Shown here: positions 21,973 through 36,075 of the stretch, one piece after another
How positions within the stretch are numbered: position 1 is the stretch's first letter
How the letters are laid out: every line of letters begins with the position of its first letter
DNA from: Antedon mediterranea
Taxonomy: Eukaryota; Echinodermata; Crinoidea; Comatulida; Antedonidae
DNA length: 60,000 bases
Direction: 5' to 3'
NCBI RefSeq assembly: GCF_964355755.1
Contig: NC_092679.1
Coordinates: 808,001 to 868,000 of the forward strand
Made by a program: the position numbers and the translations under genes
Notes under the pieces: generated by a model
The model's input: only the letters and a program-made list of their open reading frames with translations
Told to the model about the DNA's origin: nothing
Databases searched by the model: none

Positions 21973-23100
21973 ATAGAAAATGTATTCATTAGTATTATAT
22001 GAGGCACAATCAAAGAAATATAAATCCTATTATTTATCGGTATGTTTTTATGGAACAATTTCATGTTTAATTGGAAATCCCATCATGAAAAAAAATACTA
22101 CTTGCTGGAGTTAGATATTGAAGGGGAAGTGGCAAAGGTCAAGGTTTTTAGGTAGGAAAATTATACTCTTGCAGTGTCTTCTAGTTTTCATCTGTTTCAA
22201 TATTTATTCAGTCACCACTGAATAATAATCAGGAGTGAGAATGCAGAAAACAAAAATCATAATTGTATGACCATATCCAAAATTAAACATTGTTTTATGA
22301 ATATTTCATTTTTGCAGATGGTGCGATGGCAAATGCGTTAAGTGAGGTTTTCTTCCATCATTGTTTATTTAGTGTGAAGAATTTAGATTTAGATTTAGTT
22401 AGAAATTACAAAAAATGGTTTTGCAATTAAGCAGGAAAAAAAATATGGAAAAAACATCAATAAATCATGTTACAGGTTCAAGCTGACGTTTCACAATTTG
22501 TTTTCTAATTATAAATTGACAACTTCAATTATAGAATAAAAAATGATTTTTATAAATTTTTAATAAATTTGTCTTGTCAAAATTGCTTGTATACTGAATG
22601 TGAGTGACCTTTGACCTTTATATCGTTGTAAACTCTGTATTCAAAATATAAATCTGTGTTGATGATTCTAATTTTCATAACCAATTAAAATTCATGAGCA
22701 ATGACATTATGGTGTATCTGTTCTAAGTAGAATTAATTGCAAGAAGAATGGGTTAATCCTAAGACAACAGCGTGTAATGGATCCAGGGTAATGACTTAGA
22801 TGATGTAACTCTGTAATGACCGTCGATATGGCCAAAAGCAATACCGATAATATCATATCTCAAGAATAACAAACTGTGCCAATTTGAAACTAGTACTCAC
22901 GTTATTACCGTATAATAATAATATACAGAAAGAAAATAAAAAAATATAAATTATAGTAGGCCTAGAACTCATACTGTTGATACCTCCAATCATGGGACAC
23001 CCCCGTAAGGGGAAAATTTTCCATCAAACAGGGAGAGGACAGAAATGTTTTAACACTACAGCCAAGCCAACCCATATTAAGGTGACATTTTTTTGGTTCC

Positions 23101-23219
23101 AAAGATAGCTACTATACAATGTGCCCATATATGGACATGATGATGTCATAACACTACCATATTTGGGCATATCACTTTTTTTTTTTCAAACTAGTTTGAT
23201 AGCGCAGACAGAGCTTTAT
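23101..23219. mobile_element. MITE family A (copy 8, left end worn)
   Basis: ATGTGCCCATATATGGACAT, then ATTTGGGCATATCAC and AACTAGTTTGATAGCGCAGA. The outer left inverted repeat is not recognisable. Confidence 0.75.
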
Positions 23220-24199
23220 ATTTTACTAGTAACTGGTCAATTAAGGTTTATTGGATTGTTTAAAATTAAAAGGCTTATGTTTTTTGACCAAGTTTATTAA
23301 ATATTGATACAGCTGTTTCACCATAAACAAACTACTATCCAACTGTGTCCACTAAAGCTAGATTCAATGATTCCTCACAGGTTAATGAGACCATAACAAT
23401 AAAAAAGCAAAGTTAATATAATGACAGGAAACATTCTAATTAACAATTTGATACCCTACTAGGTTTAACAGCGAATTCTTGGGTAAAGGCGGTGTTGACA
23501 TTCTAAGTAGAGTAGTAGGGTCTACTGTTTATGGCATATATAGCAAAGTCTGCAAGCTGGTGGGGTCACTAAGTAAGCTGCGGTTTTGCAGCTGGCGGGG
23601 GTCACAACGAGTAAAGCTGCAGTTTCTTCTCTACCACTGAGTTTGTGTCATGGCCCTGCAACCAGATTGTATTTTTAAATTAATAACTGGATGTTGTGTT
23701 GTAATTTAGGCAAGAATGTAGGAGAGAATTCAAGTTGGAGATACCCAGGTTTTTGTTGCACAATAATTGTGTAACCTGTTTTTAATTCTGTATCTGTCCA
23801 ATCACATGTGCTAATTTGATAGCACTTTCTAGGACTGGTCAGACTGGTCAGCGTCCTACAGCTGGGATAGCAATTTATTCAGTGTGGAACATGATGAACA
23901 AAACGGGTGTCTAAAGTGACATTTCCATCCCAGCCTTCAAGATTCTGTGTAACAAGTCCTGTCACATGTGTCACATGTTAAACTTATTTCCGACATTGCC
24001 TACTGTTCAATTCAGAACCCTAGTTGGTTGTTATTCATTTGTTATTGCGAGAATTCCAGGTCCTGTCACGTTAAAATTCTATCTCTTGCCAAATGTGTGA
24101 AATGCACTTTTGGTTGCCATGGGTGCCGCCATGTTTCAAAATCCCCAAGCAGAGCCATCTAAATGTATGAAAACAGGAAGAGGTCACCGCCTGGCCGAA

Positions 24200-27100
24200 T
24201 GTTTTAAAATCTCAGTACGTTTTGTCAACTACCACATGATTACTATGTTTTCATAGAACGACAGTTTATCTATCATTATACATACAACATTGAGATGTTC
24301 GATAGAATTAAATATTTCACAACAATCTTTTCAAATTCCATTTAGACTACAACCTCATGAGTATCATTATTCTTTTCACTGGGCCCAGTGGTAGCACATA
24401 GGTGTCCAATTATGCATCTCATTAAACAAATCTAATTAAGATGTCAAATTTGACAGGGTCTATTTATAAAATGCTGATTGAAATAAGTTGTCAATTATGG
24501 AGTCAAATATTTCAATTAATATCTGGTATTCTAGTTGATTAAATTTAGTCTCTGAAACTGAACACACAGAGATTCATGGTTTTGTAACTGACAAATTCAT
24601 TTTCAAAAGTGTAATGTCCATTTCTGTTGGACAAGAATGGTGGCCGCCAATCAGACACCAGGATGTAAACTACCAATACATTTTATTTAAAATGTCTGTT
24701 ATGTATTATCAACAGTTTTCTACTAATTTACTAAGCTCTCAGAATCTTTTTTTTAAGGACATTACCTTTCAAATCTAGTTTTTTAAAATTTTTTAATAGT
24801 TTTTACTTACTGTGTGCCGTATGTTATGCACTCGCCATCTGATTAAAACTCTGGTTCATGACATATTAAAATTCAATTTAAAAGTACACATCAATATCTC
24901 TCTAAACAACCATTGTAATTATTATGAGAGACAAACGGAAGATATTATAGCAGTTTGATTTAATTTTGTCTGTACTTACGTGTACACTTTTGTATAGAGA
25001 CAGAAATTATTTTGTGTTATCCTGAAAGGCTTGCAATAGTTAGTAATTTCATTGTTTATTCTTAACCTCATTATTCTGAAAGTCTGTTTACATCAAATTA
25101 TTTTTGACACATTTCTTTGTGCGGGTTCAAGGAACAATTAACCGACTTCCTTCATTGCTTTCATTAACTACACAAGTTATTACAAATGATTAATTACTAA
25201 TAGCAATTTAAAAAACATGTATATACTGCAAGTGTATAGTAACTCTCCCAATTAACCCGGGCTCGGCTAATATGTCTGGCTTTCCAGAAATTCTGATATT
25301 CCAAATGTCTTAAGGCCAATTTACACTAGACAAGCGGTAACGGTAAGCCAAAAACTGGGTAGCTTGTCCCACATAGAATCTGTATCTATCTTGAGCTGCA
25401 CTCTAAATGGTCTGGTCATAATGAATAACTACTACCGTATTTTATATTTTTTAAATATCTTGTTTATTTTTATAGCGTATTAGGAGAGTTGTATCAAGTT
25501 TTCATGTTTTCTGCTGACTTTTGGCTTTTTTTTTTTAAATTGGCTTTTACTAAAAAAAAAAATGTAAAAAAGGATGTAAATTATAAATAAATCCTGAATT
25601 GAGTTATGCCAATTCTTTGTCATATTTTGTCATGATTTTGAAGGATCTTGTTCTAATGTTGTAATAGGTATATGGAACCAAATAATACTTTGTAGTCAAT
25701 ATAAAGTTGAAAAGAAAGTGTTTAAACTTTTGTTATTACATTAAGTTAATTGCATTCCCGTGGGGAAGGGGAGGCTCCATTATAAAACAGGAACACGTTC
25801 AGACTAATAGTTACTACTACAGTTTTTGCTGTAAGTTTTACGAAATAACTCGGTAAAAACGTGCACGAATAATTCACTTCACATTTTTTTAAACTATATT
25901 GGTGTTTTTTTAAAACCAACAAATTGTGAGATAAAATATTTAATGTGTTCACTGTTTACTAGTATATTGCTGGCATTTGGTCATTTTGGGAGAATATCTG
26001 TTTTTTTATGTTTTTACAACATATAACACACCTACACTGATGTAACATACACTATTAAAAGTTGGCAGCTAATCCACTTTTCTTAGCCAAAATATAAGTG
26101 ATATCAGCATGAAATGTTTGCCAAAATGTTTTACATATTCAAGGCATGCTATTCCTCGTGGGCAACTGTTAAAGTTATAATTTATGACTTGTAAAATACA
26201 AAATTAAGTAGAGAAGGTGTTACTATAGGCACTACATAAAGAAGGTCTCATTCACACTTCAATTTTACAATTTGATCACATGGGTCACTTTCAAATGTTT
26301 CATGTTTAAAACATTGTATACTTTATATTTATACATTATCTTCAACCTTTGTTCAAACTAATTAAATAAATTAACCTTTGTCCACACTGATATAATAAGA
26401 AGTGTAGCTTTGTCATTAAGTCTTGTCCACAACGATTTAAGGAATAAATTCAATATGTAGTTGTGTTCACACTATAGAACTTGGTCTGTAGCAATCTAAA
26501 TGTTCTATAAATTTACATGGCAACCAATTCCTTCAACCATAATGACCTGACATGTGCACTAGGTCTAAGTGTTGCCAACTCTTATCTTTGTGAAGACATT
26601 CTAAGTTTTATGCTTGTAAACAACAAACTTATGCACACTCAGTACAACCTCAAATAAAACTTAATGTGAACATTTTACAGCTTGCTAATAGCTATTTTAA
26701 AATTTGTTGGAATCGTAAAACAGATAAAATTGCATTAAGAATTGTAGAATCTGATAAGACTTACAATTTATATGTCTAAAATCAATAAAGCTATAAACGA
26801 ATTATTCACAAAAAACAAGTCGTCATAGCAAACAATAACACTATTTTTTAATAATAGGCTGATACACAATAAAAAAACTATTGACAATTCTCTTTGTGTA
26901 CAAAACAAGATATATAAAGACTTTCTATCTTTGCTTCTGAAAAACAAAATTAATTGTAATAAATGCATGCCTACAGAAAATAGATGTTTTTAGTATGCAA
27001 TAAACAAAAATAATATTTGCAATTAAGTGAATGAAAATAATCATTGTCGTCAAATTTCCTCGTTAAATCAAACTTGAAAGATTAATCAGACGTGAAGGAT

Positions 27101-27600
27101 ATTGGTAAAATATATAACCATAATCTCCAATCTTGACGATAATTTCTTGAAGCATTGATGGAATAATTGTAAAGCCACCCTTGGGTCTACAAATGATATG
27201 AAAAGCTAAACAATACCGAGGCAACAGATTACTACAATCTACAGAATTCATGCGACGGACAACACAAATTTGAAAGGTAATCAAAGCAGCTAATGAGCCT
27301 TTCAACATGACGAGAAATATATAAATAATACAAATGATATTTGAAAATATTGCTGTTGTAATGAGAAAATGACTAGTTACAAATATAAAGTGATAGGACA
27401 TCCATATAGGAGATTATTTGAAAGGTGTCAGGGAGGGTGACTTTCAAATCATAGGGTGAAGCCGGCCTAGGCTCCACTTGCATTTTTTGTTACCCTCGGC
27501 CACCCACATTTTAAAGTCCTCCGCCAATGACCCGAACAATCGGATACACTTACAACCTACAAGCTAACCAACGGCCAAATTTTATGTGATAGAATCAGTT
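24200..27600. other. long stretch without a recognised gene
   Basis: AT-rich, with only short random-looking frames. The one item of note is a worn pogo-like end at 25235-25320 (AACTCTCCCAATTAACCCGG ... GTCTGGCTTTCCAGAAA), related to 51398-51533 and 58168-58290. If FUT8 begins near 46 kb, this is intron. Confidence 0.5.
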
Positions 27601-27639
27601 ACATCCTCTACTGATCTTTAATTTGAAAAGGGAAATTTA

Positions 27640-27855
27640 GAGGGAGAGGGAGCCTGGCTACAGAATGCAACCAACAGTAGTAAAATGAGGCTGTAACACA
27701 ACTGTATAGGTTAGAGTGGGAGGGAGCCTGGCTACAGAATGCAACCAACAGTAGTAAAATGAGGCTGTAACACAAATTGTCAACTGTATGGGTTAGAGTG
27801 ATACAATACAACCAACAGTAGTAAAATGAGGCTGTAACTGTATGGGTTAGAGTGA
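27640..27855. repeat. 73-bp tandem duplication (about 2.7 copies)
   Basis: AGGGAGCCTGGCTACAGAAT, then GCAACCAACAGTAGTAAAAT, GAGGCTGTAAC and TAGGTTAGAGTG repeat with small indels. Confidence 0.8.
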
Positions 27856-29159
27856 TACATTAAACCATTGAAAATGAATAACATCTTTGTATTCATAAAA
27901 TAATTGATGGTCTATCAATAAATTTCAGTTTTTTAATTTAAGGATGAATTTAACATTTTAAAAAACTATTAAAACATCACAATCAACACACTTCATTGTT
28001 GTTTTACATTTTGCACTTTCTACTGTTTTGTGCCATTTATTCCTGTCGTGGACCAGGTATGTCTAAATAAGGCAATGAATTGTAACTCCATCTTTGATTT
28101 ACCCAGAGAAATTAATGTCATTCACTGTCAATAATATTAAAAATTATAAACAGTCTATTAATGTTTCTGATCTTATTATCCAAACCTTTCCATTGGGAAA
28201 ACCCTGGGTGCCATTGGGAAAATCCTAAAGGCATAAAACAATCTGTATGAAATGATCCAACAATATTGAACTTTGAATATGTCGTTGAATTGATAAAGTA
28301 AAACAATGCTGAACATTTAGCTGTAGGGATGAATTTTCATTTTGGAGTGTGGGGGAAAATAGTACATGATGTCCACATTGTGTAACAATTTTATTTATTT
28401 TTTTCAGGAAATATTTAATGAGAATGGTACAAAAGATGCATGATGAAAAGTTCAAGAAAAAATATTATTAGTATTATGCTAATTCATTAAAGGTAACATT
28501 TTAAGTGCAAAATACACAAACCATTTGTGGAGAGGGGAATTCAATGAAAACTTCTATTTTTCGAGTTATATCTCACTCTTCGAGGAGAAGGGGCTATTGT
28601 TGGTTTATCCAGGTAAGCTAGGCACGAAATAGACCACCAAATACAGTGAGTATTACTATTGTTTTCTTGTTGTTGTTGATAATTTCTAATATAAAATATC
28701 TATAATATATCAATCATTGTATTACCAAGAAATTCTATTCCTTAAACCTATTTATCGTTCAACTAATTTGTTTTTAGAAAAATTTCTTTGGCCGGGCCAA
28801 ATTGCGTACTTTACAGTATAGTAAAATGTAACAGTAGTAGTATTATTTTCCATAAATTATAAAATGTGCTACAGTATATTTTACAAAATCAATATAAATA
28901 TCAATAGCTTTGAAACTTGACAACAGATGTTATGTACTAACCATAAAACCAATAATTAACTAACACAGAACGATAAATCGAAAGTTGTTGTAAATTGACT
29001 TCTTAGTTATAGATATTGGTCCTTTCAGAACTAGTCTCTGCTGCCTTCAATTCATCTACGTCTTTTTATTGTAAACAAATCCTAAAGACAATGTGCTTTT
29101 GTTTTTATTCATATGGGAAAATTATTATTTACATCACATACCAAAAGTCAGAATAAATT

Positions 29160-29500
29160 AGCCCTAATCAAATCAAAATGTATTTATTCATTGCATAGCC
29201 AAAAGGTGTGCAACACCTTTTGGCTAAGAAGGCCGAGATAAAAACAATTAATATAATGAATATATAATTTAAAATTTCAGATCTAAAAGTGGATTTACCA
29301 TCAAAACTATATTGATATCCTTTACACAACATAAAGAAGATTGATGGATAATGTTTACAACAACTTTTCACTAAAATGGCCGAGATAAAACAATATAATG
29401 AATATAAATTATAATTTAACATTTCAGATCTAAAAGCAAATTAACTATCCAAAAAATATATTGTATCACATACACAACATATAAAGGATTGATGGATGAT
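29160..29500. repeat. 150-bp direct duplication with a 13-bp perfect hairpin
   Basis: 29197-29209 (AGCCAAAAGGTGT) pairs perfectly with 29213-29225 across a GCA loop. After it, a segment with GGCCGAGATAAAA, TTTCAGATCTAAAAG and GATTGATGGATAATGTTTAC occurs twice about 140-150 bp apart. Confidence 0.65.
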
Positions 29501-30717
29501 GTTTACATGTTTGAATCGTTAAACCAAAGGCCAACAGTGATGAGATGATTTTTATCGTAATTACCCTTTGTAATATCAGGTTTCAATATCACTAGTTTGC
29601 TACGGTACATCTTGGTATTTACATTAAAAGTCTTTAGCATAAAATTGACACTAAATTCACATGCATTCAATTCTCGTGTAAATTTGTAAAAAAGTAGCAA
29701 TATTTTGTTATTTGAAATTCCATAAAAAAAACTTGGTAGAGTAAATCTAATAGATCTAAATTTTGTAACATTTTCAATCCAAAATTAGAAATTAGAAACT
29801 AAACATCGGTATATCTAAACAAAATCACAAAACGAATTCCTTGCCATTTAGTTGTAGATTTAAAAGCAATTTTAAATTAGTATCTGATGATAGTCTCATG
29901 AAAAATTCATTTTTTTTTTGCTGGAATCTTGTCAAGGCTTACTCCAGATTCATCAGCAATGTCTTAAAAAAAGTTGAAAGGAATGCTTACGTTAAATATA
30001 GCTCGTACAACGCTGTTTCCCAAGCAAGCCAATTTAAACCGCAAATAAATTCTATGAGACGTCAGCAGCTGTTACAGCTACGCTACCATTAATGGTCTCT
30101 ATCGCTTCAAATTTTTGATGTAAATTGCCTTTTTTTTTGTATTATATTTCTTCTAATTTCTTTCACAATTTTTTCTGCATTACTTAATAATCATTGGATT
30201 GCATAAAAAAAATGATTGGAATTTGTAAAATCAATAAAATGTGCTTTGATTGCAAAAGCATTTCTCTGCTTTCTGCTACTTACTTCATATTAAATAAAAT
30301 CTAAACCGTGAAAACCGAACTGTTGATATCTTCTGTAGTTTTATATTAAGTGGTTATTTTGTTGTTTTCCGTAACAATGGGATATTCAATAAAAAAAAAA
30401 CAAATCATAACCAAAACAACAAAATAGTTTAGAAATAATTGTTATGTAATGTCTGCCATTAAAATTAGTAAGTACTTAACATGAACTGCTTATTTTGGAT
30501 GAATTATTTTTATAACCTTCTCCAAGTTGACATTATTTTGTTATCACGATATTGAATGTTCACATACAGTTTACAAAAAGACTATTTGATCCGGAATCAA
30601 ACTTTGTGTTTTGGGTCAACAGTAATACAAGAAAATCATGAATATCTAAAACCAAGAGTAAAGAGGATGGATAGTACTAGGTCAAAATGAGTTGAGAGGA
30701 CTAGAGTGGATATTTAG

Positions 30718-31509
30718 ACACATCAACCACCCCACCATTGTACACATCAACCACCCCACCATTGTACACATCAACCACCCCACCATTGTACACATCAACC
30801 ACCCCACCATTGTACACATCAACCACCCCACCATTGTACACATCAACCACCCCACCATTGTACACATCAACCACCCCACCATTGTACACATCAACCACCC
30901 CACCATTGTACACATCAACCACCCCACCATTGTACACATCAACCACCCCACCATTGTACACATCAACCACCCCACCATTGTACACATCAACCACCCCACC
31001 ATTGTAAACATCAACCACCCCACCATTGTACACATCAACCACCCCACCATTGTACACATCAACCACCCCACCATTGTACACATCAACCACCCCACCATTG
31101 TACACATCAACCACCCCACCATTGTACACATCAACCACCCCACCATTGTACACATCAACCACCCCACCATTGTTACCATCAACCACCCCACCATTGTACA
31201 CATCAACCACCCCACCATTGTACACATCAACCACCCCACCATTGTACACATCAACCACCCCACCATTGTACACATCAACCACCCCACCATTGTTACCATC
31301 AACCACCCCACCATTGTACACATCAACCACCCCACCATTGTACACATCAACCACCCCACCATTGTACACATCAACCACCCCACCATTGTACACATCAACC
31401 ACCCCACCATTGTACACATCAACCACCCCACCATTGTACACATCAACCACCCCACCATTGTACACATCAACCACCCCACCATTGTACACATCAACCACCC
31501 CACCATTGT
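30718..31509. repeat. 24-bp minisatellite, 33 copies
   Basis: The unit is ACACATCAACCACCCCACCA then TTGT. Because 24 is divisible by 3, several frames stay open on both strands (INHPTIVH, YTSTTPPL, MVGWLMCT), but none has a credible start, codon pattern or flanking exon. Variants GTTACC at about 31172 and 31292 are five units apart. Confidence 0.95.
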
Positions 31510-32964
31510 TACTGTACATGATTTAAAATTGAACTAAACATTGATTGGTAATAAATAAACAGTAAATCACCTAAAAACAACAGAAATGGCTTGATTCTGT
31601 GAGGCTTTGGCATGACACCAAAGGAATAATGTAATTTAGTGGCTCCATAATGTATGATTATTAAGCATGAACTTAACTACTGTACTCATCATCAGATACT
31701 GTATAACACCTTTGCATTAGTGCGTCATTAGTGTATTATTGAGGTAAATGCTTTATTCCTAAGCTAATGTTAATACAATATTATCAGTTGTTTCTCTGCA
31801 TAGTCTTCTCTCAAAACTTTCATGTTTTAAGAATGTTTCGTTTAGGGTAGGTGCACACATTTGTAAACCATGTCAAGAGAAAGAGGTAAGGCCAAATGTG
31901 TTTAGATTAGGGTATAGGACTGAAATGAACATTTAGGCTACAGTAGACATTAACCAGCCAACCAGCATAACTATTAAAGATTGGCTGTTCAGTTTCCACA
32001 CAAAGCAACAACGTACAATAGGTGCAACGCCAGTAAGTTGACCAATGTCCTTGCATTGTGTCCAAGAGGTAACCAAGCTTTCTCGTACATGCCGTATTCA
32101 AATTTGGTTCTCAGTTTAGTTCATTGCAGTAAATGAAAGTAAAGCACTAAATTGGATAATTTACTCAAACTATATAAAGCATGCACTACATCGTCTAATA
32201 TATCATGTATAATACATTATCCTTAAAAGCATGGCATTTTGAATTCTCCTAAAACGAAAGCATTTTCCGTCATCCGTTACGTGCAAAGATACTACCTCAT
32301 CCATCATTACAGTATGAATCTTAAAAAATTGTAGATGCTTTAAATCTGATTAAACACACTCTCAAAGCTATCATGTAAGTAATACTTTAAGAACTTGAAC
32401 ATCAAAGCCATCATATATCATATTAAGTATATGCTTTTAGAATCCTCTCTTTAGTCTTAAGCAGTATGTACAGTACTTTATTATTCTCTTTTGAAGCCCA
32501 TTATCAAAATCTTGTAGGAAATATACTGTATGTTAACTCAAAAAGTATCTATTCTTGTAAAATGCACTTTCTCAACATTTTAAATAGCAACAGTAAGTCC
32601 ACAATAAAAGCATTGATATTAAAATGGTGTATTAAAGCTCAAAGTATTGAGTATCACCTGGGGAAATTAGAGGCAAAAGCACTTTGTATATGCGGCTGAT
32701 TACAGTATCAATTAGTACATTCACTTGCAACATAGATTTCACTCTGTCAAATTATCTATAATTATCTGGCGTTTATGAGATGCGATTCATGTCTGAATTG
32801 TACTCAAGTGGTTCAAACTTACTACTTTGTGACCTAATTGCCATAGAGTATAATCCATTTTGAGGATAATCCCATGCTTGAGGATAATCCCACCTCATTA
32901 TGGCTAAATTCAGACGTAAGACTTTGATAATTATCCATTATTAATATTACAAAGTATAATACCA

Positions 32965-33045
32965 CTCCTCAGCCCACGCCACGCCCCTCAGCTCGTGCTG
33001 CCCACGCCTCTCCGCCCGTGCTGCCCACGCCCCTCCCTATTTTCC
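32965..33045. other. GC-rich patch with repeated CCACGCCC words
   Basis: In otherwise AT-rich sequence, about 80 bp carries CCCACGCCACGCCCCTC, GTGCTGCCCACGCCTCTCC and GTGCTGCCCACGCCCCTCC, a small direct duplication. CCACGCCC is a KLF/Sp-type binding word. No exon is visible next to it. Confidence 0.4.
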
Positions 33046-33374
33046 CCATATTTATTTCATAAGATCATCTCCTAGGTCACACTAGTTCAGTTATTCGGTT
33101 AGATAATCACATTAATTGTCAGTTTTTGTAGGTGTTGAAAATCGATAATAAATCCAACATATTCAATGTTGGCAGAAGAAAGTGTGGCACTTTTAATAAA
33201 GTAAGCTTATCCAAAAGTTCAAATTGTGTAAAACCTGCAATAATTAACACATTCTTTGATCTTAAGATCTGTTGTGAAATCTACCATATCTTCTCCTGTG
33301 TGAATGCAGGTGTTCATTTGTCAATTCTCAATTGTAAAAGATCTGTTATCACTGGCTGGAAACAGTAAGGAGTT

Positions 33375-34187
33375 TAAGGGTATGTTCAGACTCACGGAGT
33401 TACGGTGGAGTTATGTAAGCGGCGTACATATTTTTGTGTCTGAACCATGCCGCGGATCAGCGTTAGAGAGCTGTTACCCCGTGCCAGTGGCGTTAATAAC
33501 TCTAGCAAGAGAGGGTAGATTTAATAACGTTAATCCAGTGATGCATCAGTGATTTTCACCTTAACCAATAAAAAGATATCAGCTACATACCTGTAACCTA
33601 GTATACAACAACGAAATAGCTATGTCAAATGTATTTTCAGGTTTTCAATTTTAAAAAACAGTAAAGTTGGCGTCAGTGATATGATATTTTCGTAAATTAA
33701 ATCAATTAATCAGATAATTTTCCTTGTAATAATTTTTATCCGATTCTCACCAAACTTTGTCACAATGATCAATGACTCATATAATTGTGGTTACATTTTG
33801 AAGGGTCAAAGATCAAGGTCCACAAAAAACAATAATTAAAAAAAAACTTGAATGGGACTTGAACCAGCAATCTGAACTGTGAGAGGCTGGATACATAACC
33901 ATTACACCAAACTCTCATCCATAACTTTGTAGTGTACAGTTAGCCTATTTACACTTAGACCTAATAAAAAAAAATATTTAAAAATACATGTACTGTATAT
34001 ATATTTTTATATTAGGGGAATTTTACAGTAGGCAGAGGTTTGTACTCTCGGAGTACCCTCTAGTTCTATCTGTTTTGACTTGATCAGATTTAAACGCAAG
34101 GCATTGGAATGTTGATCGTTGTGTCTGAACAACTTGGCTTTTAATAAATAACGCTACCTTAACGCCATGAGTCTGAACATACCCTAA
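33375..34187. mobile_element. PIF/Harbinger-like non-autonomous DNA transposon
   Basis: Inverted ends GGGTATGTTCAGACTCACGG (from 33378) and CCATGAGTCTGAACATACCC (to 34184) are flanked by TAA on both sides (33375-33377, 34185-34187), a 3-bp target duplication typical of this superfamily. The interior has no transposase and holds a - strand SINE (33655-34085). Confidence 0.65.
33655..34085 (-). mobile_element. tRNA-headed SINE nested in the Harbinger-like element
   Basis: On the - strand, GAGAGTTTGGTGTAATGGTT resembles a tRNA A-box region and GGTTCAAGTCCC at 33865-33854 is a B-box. The 3' part contains GTTTGGTGAGAATCGGATAA, a common SINE/retroelement body sequence. Confidence 0.55.
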
Positions 34188-35804
34188 GGAGGTGTGCCAA
34201 ATCCAGCATCAACTTAGCTTCTCCTCAGGGAATGAGGTAGTCATTTATCAATTCTCAATTGGAAACTTGCAAAAGATCTACACTAATGTCTTCCCTATAC
34301 AAATAGCTACTGTACATCTCCTCAAAACAAGCAATATAAAAAGCCACAGTAAACTTTTTTATATTTTCTCGTCAACAAAATCCAAGTTCTAATCTTTTCT
34401 GTTGTTTTAAATCTAATCTAATCTAATCGATCCAAGCTACACATTCTTTATTTCCCTGGAGATTTAACTATGTATTTTAAGCATACAGTCATGTATTTTT
34501 CATCTATTAATTACTTTATCACCCAGACCAGAGACACGATAAACTACTGTAGAGTTTTAACATGATTCTAGCATTTAACGGTCTGACATTCATGTATTAT
34601 TTATGTATTATACGATTTGATTGAACTGTGCCCTGCTTAGCGTCCCAAGTATTATTACTGACTGTTAATGTCAAAAAGAACATTAATAAAAAAAATTGTA
34701 TTTGTGAGCAAGTTGTAAATACTCACTGATGGCCATGTAAAAGGATAGTTGGGTTTTATTTTTATCATAAAACTAATGTTTCTATTATATCTTTGTTTAT
34801 TATAATTTTACATGAAATTTACTAATTTTATCTACTTTACTTACATATCATTGCCATAAAAATATTACAGTATTAACTGTTTCGCATATACAAAAATTAT
34901 TTTTATAACCTTTTAATATTGTCTATTTTTTATTTTGTTAAACATTTTTGATGTAAACTGCAGTGTATAACCAAAGATTTTCTGATTTTTATTTGTATAT
35001 AAATTACACAAACCAACAGATGAATTGAATTTAACTGATGTCCATTTGAGGTGATTTTGAGATCATGTTAATATTACATACATAACACCATTGATGTTAG
35101 ACTATATTAAACACCTAAATGCTATGAAATGTTGGGAGTAATTGTATTAATAGCAAGCTATTATATATGCCCCAGTTGTCTAATTCAGTTACACGTCAGC
35201 CAAGTGACTTTGGAATGTTTGCACCAACTCTTTCAATTGGCTTTTTTTTTTACACCACTTATTCCAAGTGGTGTTTGCAGTTTCTTTGTACTACTGGGTG
35301 CAAGCATCAAGAGCCAACATGTGTTAAAAAAGTATACAATGAATAGTAACAGCATCATCACATGTGTTTCATATGTGACACTGTTTTACATAATTTGCTT
35401 ATGATACTGTATGCCATATGGATGTTCTTACCTGCTTAAATTTGATACTGAATGGAAGTTCACAAATGTAGAATTCTTTTATATTTGTGCAGCTGATGTT
35501 TCATAGAGATTGATGTAACTGTCAAAAAATAATTTAAAATTATTTTTCAGAATCAATTATTATTTATATCTATAAATGCAATAACACTCAAACCATAACA
35601 ATTACAGTATATTCTTGTTATTTGTTAATATCTTTTATTTATTTATTATAGGCCTACATGACAAGCCATGTTGAACGTGATTGTAGAGTATTTACATTGC
35701 AATTCGTAACACTTTTCTCCTATCTAAATAAATACTGTAACACTATAAAGAAAAGTTTGTTGACTCCAGAGAAAAGCTAATACAGTACTTTAAATATTAA
35801 GATA

Positions 35805-36075
35805 TATGTGTGGTTAGAGCATTGGACTTGCAATCTAAAGGTTGTAGGTTCAAGTTCCAGTCTGGTCACTGAACTAAGGAAAAATTTTTTTATATATACC
35901 TTGTAAAATTAAATATCATATTATCCCGGTAACAGGATCAAACATGTATGGACAGTTCCCATATTAGAAGCGCAATTGTGTTTGACCCTACCAGGTACCC
36001 ATTTGTTCACCTGGGTGGAAAGAGGCAAACGCAGCATTGTACACACACTGTGCCACACCTCTTATAAGGACTATC
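35805..36075 (+). mobile_element. tRNA-derived SINE
   Basis: TGTGGTTAGAGCATTGGACT then TGCAATCTAAAGGTTGTAGG and GTTCAAGTTCC looks like a tRNA with A- and B-boxes. It is followed by CACCTGGGTGGAAAGAGGC, shared in part with the SINE at 2750-3062. Mismatches to intact tRNA arms and the lack of a clean 3' end argue against a working tRNA gene. Confidence 0.6.

Noticed and set aside
27063-27401. 112-codon - strand frame as a membrane protein
   Set aside because: Hydrophobic only because the DNA is T-rich; no splice sites, no conserved pattern.
30682-31537. Frames of 270-280 codons on both strands
   Set aside because: All come from the 24-bp minisatellite; open frames in several registers at once show there is no coding selection.
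33132-33552. Two + strand frames of about 80 codons
   Set aside because: They run into the Harbinger-like element end at 33378 and show no domain or exon borders.
35809-35880. Working tRNA gene
   Set aside because: A- and B-box-like words are present, but the arms do not pair well by eye and a SINE body follows.
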